20,165 nt of DNA, taken from assembly GCA_021617435.1 (NCBI GenBank), contig JAJWCP010000010.1:1-20165 (forward strand), given 5' to 3'. Positions 14,521-20,165 of the stretch are shown here, piece after piece. How positions within the stretch are numbered: the stretch's first letter is position 1; each line of letters begins with the position of its first letter. A program made the translations under genes and the position numbers. Under the pieces are notes generated by a model. The model did no database searches, was not told where the DNA came from, and worked only from the letters and a program-made list of their open reading frames with translations. The stretch comes from Pseudomonadota bacterium. GTDB taxonomy: Bacteria; Pseudomonadota; Alphaproteobacteria; RF32; CAG-239.

Positions 14521-15367
14521 TCGTGATAACGAATCTGCGGAAGATGACGAAGCTGTTTTTGACTGGAAGAAAAACGGTTTTGATAAACACGAGCGTCTTT
14601 CTTTGCGCATAAACGCCAAAGAAGCGGATAATTATAATGCCCGCAAAAAAAATCAGCCGCTGAAAGGCAGTCGCCCTGAAAAGTTGGCTGCCGGTCTTAA
14701 AAAAATTCGCAAAAAAATCCGCGAAGTGTATGACGATGAAGAGGACGATGAGGAAAATGACACCATTTTTGCCCCGATTCAATACGCCAAAGAAGAAGAC
14801 AATCCTCTGCTTAATGCCTTAAACGAAGACGAAAAGCGTCTTTTTTACCAAAAACAAAACATTGAAAACGTTAACAAGTTGCAATCTGCCGGTAAAATGG
14901 AGGCTTTGCATATTGCCAACAATTTGGCGCGGGAAAGCGGATTAAAAGAAATCAGCCGCAAAGCCGTTGCCCGCGGTATGCAGGAAGCCACTTTCAGGCC
15001 TGAAGAAATGCAAGACAAAGTTATTAAAAAAGAAGTTTCGGGCAAACTCGGCATTAAAGGTAAAATTGAAGACGGAAAAATTATCTCAGCCGCACGCGGC
15101 ATTAAAAAAATTGAGCAGATGGGCGGGAAAGAAGCCGCCAAAAATTTGGATATGCGCGATGTGGTAAAAGCTGGCGAAGAAAAGCTTGATGAAATTAAAC
15201 TCGCAGAACTGATTTTGGAAAAATCAGGGCAAGACGTAAAAAAACGCAAAGAGCGCTTTAAATCTGGCAAAGAAAGACTCCGCCTTAAAAACTTTGAACA
15301 ACCTAAAGAAAAAGACAAACAAAAAAACGACGCTGTCAAAAAGAAAAATTTAGATTTAGGACGATAA
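14510..15367 (+). CDS. Highly charged hypothetical protein
   Basis: 285 residues starting at GTG 14510, with gagg 5 bases upstream. I do not recognise a family. The protein is very rich in Lys, Glu, Asp and Arg, with an acidic run (DDEEDDEEND, about residues 75-84) after a basic patch (KKIRKKIREV). The middle (about 110-230) looks helical, and the C-terminal tail is strongly basic and low in complexity (KEKDKQKNDAVKKKN). There is no signal peptide or membrane segment. It is probably soluble, partly disordered and able to bind nucleic acid or another charged partner, but that is inference. It follows the PAS protein and the small ORF; a new promoter starts 14 bases after its stop. Confidence 0.75.
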   Translation: MAINRDNESAEDDEAVFDWKKNGFDKHERLSLRINAKEADNYNARKKNQPLKGSRPEKLAAGLKKIRKKIREVYDDEEDDEENDTIFAPIQYAKEEDNPLLNALNEDEKRLFYQKQNIENVNKLQSAGKMEALHIANNLARESGLKEISRKAVARGMQEATFRPEEMQDKVIKKEVSGKLGIKGKIEDGKIISAARGIKKIEQMGGKEAAKNLDMRDVVKAGEEKLDEIKLAELILEKSGQDVKKRKERFKSGKERLRLKNFEQPKEKDKQKNDAVKKKNLDLGR

Positions 15368-15381
15368 TTTATAAGTCTAAA

Positions 15382-15410
15382 TTGACAGGCTGAAACAGAC
15401 GTACTATTAT
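15382..15410 (+). promoter_or_regulatory. Near-consensus sigma70 promoter for the EIIA-HPr-methyltransferase operon
   Basis: TTGACA (15382-15387), a 17-base spacer, then TATTAT (15405-15410). The -35 is perfect and the -10 differs from TATAAT at one base. The start codon at 15448 lies 37 bases downstream, with aagga 6 bases before it. It is the best promoter in the window. Confidence 0.8.
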
Positions 15411-15447
15411 AAATTAAAATTAACATTAATTGATTTAAGGAAACGCT

Positions 15448-15864
15448 ATGGAAAATCAATATTACACCCTGATTGAAAAGCAGGATTTTTATGAGATTAT
15501 TGAAAATAAATACGGCGAACTCGCCATTTTTATTGACGCTCGTTCCGGCTCTCCGGTTAATCCGGTTTTGGAGTTTGACGGCAAACAAACTGCGCTCTTA
15601 AAACGTGATGATCGTTTGGCCGTCAGATTGGATAATATTGATTCAGAGACTAAAAACGTGCTCGCCGAATCTGAATTTGTGATGATTGTGGAGCTGACCG
15701 GAGATATAGTTGAGCGTGTTTACGGCGTTCCGGTTGATAATGTGGAAGAAATTGTGTTCAAAGGCAGGCAAACCCGCGCCGATGAACTGGTTAAAGCCAA
15801 AAGCCGCGCTGATGTGATTAAACAGTTCGGCGCTATCAGAACTTGGACAGGCGGTGCAAAATAA
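15448..15864 (+). CDS. Conserved-looking hypothetical protein upstream of PTS genes
   Basis: 138 residues of unknown family. The composition is that of an ordinary soluble protein: an N-terminal alpha/beta part (YTLIEKQDFYEIIE, then YGELAIFIDARSG), a middle part rich in Val, Leu and Asp, and a short C-terminal helix (ADELVKAKSRADVIKQF). There is no P-loop, so it is not HprK, the protein that often sits next to EIIA and HPr in Alphaproteobacteria. It is the first gene behind a strong promoter. Its stop overlaps the EIIA start as TAATG, so the two are translated together and a role in the same regulatory pathway is reasonable to suspect. Confidence 0.8.
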   Translation: MENQYYTLIEKQDFYEIIENKYGELAIFIDARSGSPVNPVLEFDGKQTALLKRDDRLAVRLDNIDSETKNVLAESEFVMIVELTGDIVERVYGVPVDNVEEIVFKGRQTRADELVKAKSRADVIKQFGAIRTWTGGAK

Positions 15865-16262
15865 TGATTGGATTAGTTTTAGTTACTCACGGACATTTGG
15901 CGGAAGAATTTATTTCAGCCATGGAACATGTGGTCGGTCCGCAAAAACAAGTGGCGGCAGTATGTATCGGTCCTGATGATGATATGGAAAGCCGCAGAAG
16001 CGAAATTTTGCAAAAAGTAAACAATGTTGATACCGGCAACGGCGTGGCGGTATTAACCGATATGTTCGGCGGGACGCCTTCTAATTTGGCAATTTCAATT
16101 ATGGATAAGGCGAATGTTGAAATTTTGGCAGGCGCCAATTTGCCGATGTTGATAAAACTTGCCTCATTGCGTAAAGACTGTTCGCTTAAAGAAAGCGTTA
16201 TCGGCGCGCAGGAAGCCGGTAAAAAGTATATTAACATTGCTTCGCAACTGTTAGGGCAGTAA
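15864..16262 (+). CDS. PTS mannose-type EIIA (ManX-like) regulatory protein
   Basis: 132 residues from ATG 15864. It begins MIGLVLVTHGHLAEEF, with the phosphorylatable His at residue 9, and contains the family motif VLTDMFGGTPSNLA. It is a lone EIIA-man domain without IIB, IIC or IID. In Alphaproteobacteria such proteins take a phosphate from HPr and act as regulators rather than sugar transporters. The start overlaps the preceding stop (TAATG) with no clear RBS of its own, and HPr follows after 2 bases. The longer open frame from 15843 would add seven residues before the family's normal start. Confidence 0.92.
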   Translation: MIGLVLVTHGHLAEEFISAMEHVVGPQKQVAAVCIGPDDDMESRRSEILQKVNNVDTGNGVAVLTDMFGGTPSNLAISIMDKANVEILAGANLPMLIKLASLRKDCSLKESVIGAQEAGKKYINIASQLLGQ

Positions 16263-16264
16263 TT

Positions 16265-16564
16265 ATGAGTTTGGATGCTACTACCTCTGAAAACGGCGTT
16301 ATCAGTATTGATTTGGAAATAAAAAATCAAAAAGGACTGCATGCCCGCGCCGCCGCAGCTTTTGTTAAATGCGCGGAACCATTTAACGCTGAAATTACGG
16401 TTGAGCGTATCGGACAGGAAGTGAGCGGTTGCTCAATTATGGGATTGATGATGCTCGCCGCCGCCAAAGGCACGATTATTCATGTGCATGCTAAAGGTAA
16501 TCAGGCTAAGGAAGCAATAGACGCTATCGTTAATTTGGTTAATTGCAAATTCGGTGAAGAGTAG
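16265..16564 (+). CDS. ptsH: HPr family phosphocarrier protein
   Basis: 99 residues. The active-site His26 lies in GLHARAA. The regulatory Ser57 in SGCSIMGLMML matches the Ser46 site phosphorylated by HPr kinase in other bacteria. A short N-terminal extension of about 10 residues precedes the HPr fold. HPr relays phosphate from Enzyme I to EIIA; here the EIIA partner is the gene before it. Enzyme I is not encoded next door. The stop TAG overlaps the GTG start of the methyltransferase gene (TAGTG), so the whole set is likely one translational unit. Confidence 0.95.
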   Translation: MSLDATTSENGVISIDLEIKNQKGLHARAAAAFVKCAEPFNAEITVERIGQEVSGCSIMGLMMLAAAKGTIIHVHAKGNQAKEAIDAIVNLVNCKFGEE

Positions 16565-17493
16565 TGACTGAAAAAGCGCCCAAAAACAGAACAATCACCT
16601 TAAACAACCGTCAAATTGCCCATTATGCGGCGCAAACAGTTAAACTTTCGGCTCCGGCGCAGTTTAGCGATATATGCGATAAAATTTTGTGGCAAGACAC
16701 ATTCAGGGCGCTTAATTACCTTCCAGATAAATGCGCAGATTTAATGATTGTTGACCCGCCGTACAATATGCGCAAAGTGTTCGGCGCCAATATATTTAAG
16801 GCCATGGACTTTAAGGAATATCAAAAATGGCTGAATAAATGGCTTAAAGAAACAGTGCGGATTTTAAAAGACAACGCCTCGGTTTACATCTGTTCTGATT
16901 GGAAGACCTCGCTTGCCATTCCGCAAATTGCCGGTAAATATTTTGTGTTGCAAAACCGTATTTCATGGGAGCGCGAAAAAGGACGCAGCGCCGCCGACAA
17001 CTGGAAAAACTGCTTGGAAGATATTTGGTTTTTTACTAAATCAGATTCTTATACTTTTAATTTGGACGCGGTTAAAATAACGCGCAATGTGTTGGCACCG
17101 TATCGCGATTTAAGCGGAACGCCCAAAGATTGGACCGAATCCGGCGGGCAAAAGCAGCGCTTAACCTCGCCTTCCAACATCTGGACCGATATTTCGGTGC
17201 CGTTTTGGTCAATGCCTGAGAATACCCCTCACCCCACGCAAAAGCCTGAAAAACTTATTGCCAAACTGATTTTGGCTTCAAGCAACGTCGGTGATTTGGT
17301 TTTTGACCCCTTTTTAGGCTCCGGCACCACCGCGGTTACCGCCAAAAAACTCGGGCGGCATTATCTTGGTATTGAGCGTGAAAAAGAATATGTTGCTTAT
17401 GCCATGCACCGCCTGGAAAAGGCTGAAAACGACAAATCTATTCAAGGCTATGAAAACGGCGTATTTAAATTACGCTTTGGCAGGTTGGGATAA
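16564..17493 (+). CDS. Site-specific DNA methyltransferase, beta class (probably N6-adenine)
   Basis: 309 residues. The motif order is that of beta-class enzymes: catalytic motif IV DPPYN (about residue 64) comes first, and the AdoMet-binding motif I DPFLGSGTT lies near the C-terminus, preceded by HPTQKP. DPPY favours adenine-N6 over cytosine-N4 modification. The specificity region between them (REKGRSAADNWKNCLEDIWF) does not let me name a site. It is shorter than the cell-cycle enzyme CcrM and lacks an extra C-terminal domain. No restriction endonuclease gene is nearby, so it looks solitary. The start is GTG 16564, overlapping the HPr stop, with gaagag just upstream. Confidence 0.9.
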   Translation: MTEKAPKNRTITLNNRQIAHYAAQTVKLSAPAQFSDICDKILWQDTFRALNYLPDKCADLMIVDPPYNMRKVFGANIFKAMDFKEYQKWLNKWLKETVRILKDNASVYICSDWKTSLAIPQIAGKYFVLQNRISWEREKGRSAADNWKNCLEDIWFFTKSDSYTFNLDAVKITRNVLAPYRDLSGTPKDWTESGGQKQRLTSPSNIWTDISVPFWSMPENTPHPTQKPEKLIAKLILASSNVGDLVFDPFLGSGTTAVTAKKLGRHYLGIEREKEYVAYAMHRLEKAENDKSIQGYENGVFKLRFGRLG

Positions 17494-17507
17494 ACCTTGT
17501 AAATATA

Positions 17508-17536
17508 CTTGAGTTTTAAGTGCAAACACCTTATAT
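17508..17536 (+). promoter_or_regulatory. Heat-shock (sigma32-type) promoter candidate for ftsH
   Basis: CTTG (17508-17511), 18 bases, then CTTATAT (17530-17536). This fits the alphaproteobacterial heat-shock consensus CTTG-N17/18-CYTAT-T at every defined position. The same bases can also be read as a sigma70-like TTGAGT-N17-TATATA. The site is in the 106-base spacer before ftsH, 63 bases from the start codon. Confidence 0.6.
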
Positions 17537-17599
17537 ATAAAAAAGATAAATTTACCGGCTTATTTTAAGCGGACAATTCGTGTTGAAGGAATTAATTTA

Positions 17600-19465
17600 A
17601 TGAAGTTCAGCAAAAATTTTATTATATGGGCTCTGATTTTTATTGCCGTTACATCATTTGCCGGCGCAATCGGCGGAAACAAACAGCGCGTTAACAGCGA
17701 TACCATGGCTTTTTCAGACTTTATGAATGAGGCTGAAAACAAAAAAATTTCTGAGGTTACGGTTTCAGGCGCCGATGTTTACGGCATCACCACCGACGGC
17801 AGGCGTTTTTACACTTATGCTCCTGATGACCCGAGCATGATTGAAACATTGCGACATAACGATGTTAAAGTTAATGCAAAACCGATTGACACTGCCGGAA
17901 GCACCTTTTGGGGAATTGTAATTTCATGGTTTCCAATGTTACTGTTAGTCGGCGTTTGGGTATTTTTTATGCGCCAGGCCAACGCAGGCAACAACAAAGC
18001 AATGAGTTTCGGCAAATCACGCGCCAGATTGGTTGAAAACAACAAAAAGGTTACCTTTGCCGATGTGGCGGGCGCTGACGAATCTAAGCAAGAGCTTGAG
18101 GAAGTGGTTGATTTTTTGAAAGACCCGCAAAAATTTTCGCGTTTGGGCGGCAGAATCCCTAAGGGTGTGTTATTAGTAGGTCCTCCGGGAACCGGTAAAA
18201 CCCTGCTTGCCAAAGCGGTTGCCGGCGAAGCGGACGTTCCGTTCTTTTCAATTTCAGGTTCTGATTTTGTGGAAATGTTTGTGGGCGTGGGCGCATCACG
18301 CGTACGTGATATGTTTGCGCAAGCCAAAAAGAACGCCCCGTGCCTGCTGTTTATTGATGAAATTGACGCTGTAGGTCGTCACCGCGGCGCCGGTTTAGGC
18401 GGCGGAAACGATGAGCGCGAACAAACCTTAAACCAGCTTTTGGTGGAAATGGACGGTTTTGATGATAATGAAAATGTTATTTTGATTGCCGCCACTAACC
18501 GACCTGACGTTTTAGACCCAGCATTATTGCGTCCGGGGCGTTTTGACCGGCAGGTTACGGTAACCAACCCTGATGTTAAAGGACGTGAAGAAATTTTAAA
18601 AGTCCACGTAAAAAAAGTGCCGCTTGCCAAAGACGTTAATTTAGCGGTTGTCGCTCGCGGAACTCCGGGGTTTTCTGGCGCTGATTTAGCCAATTTGGTA
18701 AATGAAGCGGCATTGCTGGCGGCTCGTAAAAACAAGCGCAAAGTTACCGCGCAAGATTTTGACGATGCCAAAGACAAAGTTTTGATGGGCAATGAGCGTA
18801 AATCAATGGCAATGGATGAAAAAGAAAAAATGCTGACCGCTTATCATGAGGCGGGGCACGCCATTTGCTCATTGAACGTACCGGAAACCGACCCGATTCA
18901 TAAAGCCACGATTATTCCGAGAGGTCGGGCTTTGGGCATGGTTCAGCAACTGCCGGAAAAAGACCAATACTCATACACCCGTGCCAAAATGCTCTCGCGC
19001 TTGACCATTTTAATGGGCGGGCGTGTGGCGGAAGAACTCAAATTCGGTTATGACGCCGTTACTTCCGGCGCGTCATCGGATATTGCCGCCGCCACTAATT
19101 TGGCTCGTTCAATGGTTACGGAATGGGGCATGAGCGACACTTTGGGTCCGGTGCTATATTCGGAAAACTCCGGCGAAGTGTTTTTGGGACGTTCGGTAAC
19201 ACAAAATAAAAATATGAGTGAAGATACCGCTAAATTGGTTGACGCTGAAATTAAACGTTTGGTTACCGAAGGACACGCCAACGCCACTAAAATTTTGCGT
19301 GAAAAAGCAAAAGATTGGGAAACTTTGGCGCAGGCTTTAATGGAATACGAAACCTTAACCGGCGATGAAATTAAAGCGGTGCTGAACGGTGAAAAAATTG
19401 ATAAGAACAAAGAAGTTCCGGTCAGTGAGGAAAAACGCACCAAAGCTTCAGTTCCGGAAGTTTAG
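17600..19465 (+). CDS. ftsH: ATP-dependent zinc metalloprotease FtsH
   Basis: 621 residues. Two N-terminal membrane segments (about 7-25 and 104-124) flank a small periplasmic domain. The AAA+ module has Walker A GPPGTGKT (194-201), Walker B LLFIDEID (249-256) and a second region of homology with the arginine finger (298-317). The metallopeptidase has HEAGH (416-420) and a downstream Asp ligand in SGASSDIAAAT. FtsH forms an inner-membrane hexamer that degrades misfolded membrane proteins and regulators such as sigma32 and LpxC. The ATG is preceded by aagga at a longer than usual distance. A possible heat-shock promoter and a stem-loop after the stop frame it as its own unit. Confidence 0.97.
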   Translation: MKFSKNFIIWALIFIAVTSFAGAIGGNKQRVNSDTMAFSDFMNEAENKKISEVTVSGADVYGITTDGRRFYTYAPDDPSMIETLRHNDVKVNAKPIDTAGSTFWGIVISWFPMLLLVGVWVFFMRQANAGNNKAMSFGKSRARLVENNKKVTFADVAGADESKQELEEVVDFLKDPQKFSRLGGRIPKGVLLVGPPGTGKTLLAKAVAGEADVPFFSISGSDFVEMFVGVGASRVRDMFAQAKKNAPCLLFIDEIDAVGRHRGAGLGGGNDEREQTLNQLLVEMDGFDDNENVILIAATNRPDVLDPALLRPGRFDRQVTVTNPDVKGREEILKVHVKKVPLAKDVNLAVVARGTPGFSGADLANLVNEAALLAARKNKRKVTAQDFDDAKDKVLMGNERKSMAMDEKEKMLTAYHEAGHAICSLNVPETDPIHKATIIPRGRALGMVQQLPEKDQYSYTRAKMLSRLTILMGGRVAEELKFGYDAVTSGASSDIAAATNLARSMVTEWGMSDTLGPVLYSENSGEVFLGRSVTQNKNMSEDTAKLVDAEIKRLVTEGHANATKILREKAKDWETLAQALMEYETLTGDEIKAVLNGEKIDKNKEVPVSEEKRTKASVPEV

Positions 19466-19471
19466 AAATTT

Positions 19472-19510
19472 AATCGGCTCTTTTGAACTTTAAGCTTGAA
19501 AGAGCCGATT
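19472..19510. terminator. Stem-loop after ftsH (terminator-like, no T-run)
   Basis: Bases 19472-19483 (aatcggctcttt) are a perfect inverted complement of 19499-19510, a 12-bp stem with a 15-base loop. No T-run follows on either strand. It may protect the ftsH mRNA end, terminate weakly, or sit in the leader of the next gene, whose ATG is only 13 bases away. Confidence 0.6.
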
Positions 19511-19523
19511 TGCGGAATAAAAC

Positions 19524-20150
19524 ATGAAACAGCGCTTAACTTATTCTTCAGAAGTTTATTTATTAAAAGTTGCGGAATTGACAGCGTTACCAAAGGCTTC
19601 AGCATACTCTGAAAACGGTGCTGTAACCTTGTTGCTTTCCGGCAAACGCGGAGTTAAAGATTCCTTGCTCTCCGGCGCGGAAATTTTGCAAAAACTTAAA
19701 CAACAAAATGAAGAATTTTGTGAAGTGAAAATTGCCTATTATTCGTATAACCCGTTTATCGGCTTTTTGTTACAACTGTTTAAGCCGATTAAGCGCAAAC
19801 ACATTAACGTAGGCGCCGGTATTTATAAAACCAAACTTTCGCATTTAATCGCGCATCATTTGCCGCGCGGTATCAGGACTCGCGCCAACGCCTATTGCTT
19901 AAAAAATAAAAAGTGGCAAATTTCGGCAGAAGAGCGGATAAAAAAGTATAACGAACTTTTTGCCTCGCTAAAAAATGGTTATGATTTTGCGCATCCGTTA
20001 TTCGTAGGGCTTAACCGGCAAATCGGTTTTAAGGACAAACTTGTAGACGGACATCATCGCATCGGAATCTGTCAGGAACTTAAAATTGAGGAAATAAGTA
20101 TTTCATTTTGGACATACCCGCCCTCTTTTTTAAAATTTTTCATCAGATAA
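19524..20150 (+). CDS. Hypothetical protein with C-terminal ParB-like DGHHR motif
   Basis: 208 residues; no family recognised over the full length. The C-terminal 60 residues (FAHPLFVGLNRQIGFKDKLVDGHHRIGICQELKIEE) resemble the ParB/Srx fold, in which a D-G-H-x-R motif forms a nucleotide- or ligand-binding site and an adjacent helix carries the ...ELKI... pattern. The N-terminal part is rich in Lys and Leu, with a hydrophobic patch (YNPFIGFLLQLFKPI) too short to call a membrane segment. The ATG has a weak gga RBS. It follows the stem-loop after ftsH. The 15-base repeat begins right after its stop. A catalytic or DNA-binding role is inference only. Confidence 0.75.
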   Translation: MKQRLTYSSEVYLLKVAELTALPKASAYSENGAVTLLLSGKRGVKDSLLSGAEILQKLKQQNEEFCEVKIAYYSYNPFIGFLLQLFKPIKRKHINVGAGIYKTKLSHLIAHHLPRGIRTRANAYCLKNKKWQISAEERIKKYNELFASLKNGYDFAHPLFVGLNRQIGFKDKLVDGHHRIGICQELKIEEISISFWTYPPSFLKFFIR

Positions 20151-20165
20151 ATACAACTTATACAC
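20151..20165 (+). repeat. 15-base repeat atacaacttatacac, copy 3 of 3, at the window edge
   Basis: Identical to 9386-9400 and 9598-9612. It begins at the base after the stop codon of the preceding gene and runs to the last base of the window. By analogy with 9598-9693, a hairpin and another pilin gene could follow beyond the edge. Confidence 0.75.

Noticed and set aside
14845..15588. 247-codon open frame on the minus strand
   Set aside because: It lies antisense to the charged hypothetical protein and its promoter. Its Ser/Leu/Phe-rich composition is the usual mirror of a Lys/Glu-rich gene.
16564..17493. Restriction-modification system or CcrM cell-cycle methyltransferase
   Set aside because: No endonuclease gene is adjacent. 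The protein lacks the extra C-terminal domain and the length of CcrM, so only a solitary beta-class enzyme is supported.
1..20165. CRISPR arrays, tRNA or rRNA genes, insertion sequences
   Set aside because: No regularly spaced repeats, no cloverleaf-like intergenic sequence and no transposase motifs were seen. Gene-free gaps are short except 9379-9693.

Overview
The window reads as a compact chromosomal segment of an AT-leaning alphaproteobacterium, most likely an uncultured, host- or gut-associated one. Three things suggest this. The housekeeping genes are of alphaproteobacterial type: a Tim44-domain protein next to secB, a CarD regulator, an IHF-beta/LapA-domain pair, and ManX-type EIIA beside HPr. 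The ftsH promoter fits the alphaproteobacterial heat-shock consensus. The two pilin-like proteins carry an RSMVEMLGV-type N-terminus that I associate with uncultured gut Alphaproteobacteria. This placement is inference. No rRNA, tRNA, CRISPR array, transposase or phage gene is visible.

Layout. (1) 1-806: hairpin and a type IV pilin-like gene. (2) 803-4446, minus strand: yicC > gmk > cysK > lptG. (3) 4515-5285: short-chain dehydrogenase. (4) 5288-7639, minus: Tim44-domain protein > mltA > Smr-domain protein, with overlapping genes. It is divergent from (5) 7783-8731: secB > trmL, with back-to-back sigma70-like promoters between them. (6) 8817-9323: carD and a strong terminator. (7) 9379-9693: a gene-free, repeat-rich stretch leading into a second pilin-like gene (9694-10332). 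(8) 10348-12706, minus: tsaB > ihfB > LapA-domain gene > accD. (9) 12802-15367: a PAS sensor protein without a kinase domain, an 18-codon small ORF and a charged hypothetical protein. (10) 15448-17493: unknown gene > PTS EIIA > HPr > DNA methyltransferase, tightly coupled behind a consensus-like promoter. (11) 17600-19465: ftsH. (12) 19524-20150: a protein with a ParB-like DGHHR motif.

The most interesting structure is the repeated pilin unit. Both pilin genes start at an ATG next to the same long hairpin, with 19 identical non-coding bases in its left arm. Both lie tail-to-tail with the last gene of a minus-strand housekeeping operon. In the complete copy the hairpin, read on the minus strand, is a textbook intrinsic terminator (19-bp stem, then ten T). 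On the plus strand it buries the likely ribosome binding site of the pilin. A 15-base repeat upstream of the second copy recurs at the very right edge of the window, and the left edge begins inside the same module. This suggests the assembly stops at both ends in copies of a dispersed element.

Other points: a sensor ending just before the expected histidine kinase, a PTS pair without HprK or Enzyme I but joined to a methyltransferase gene, and an ftsH promoter fitting the alphaproteobacterial heat-shock pattern.
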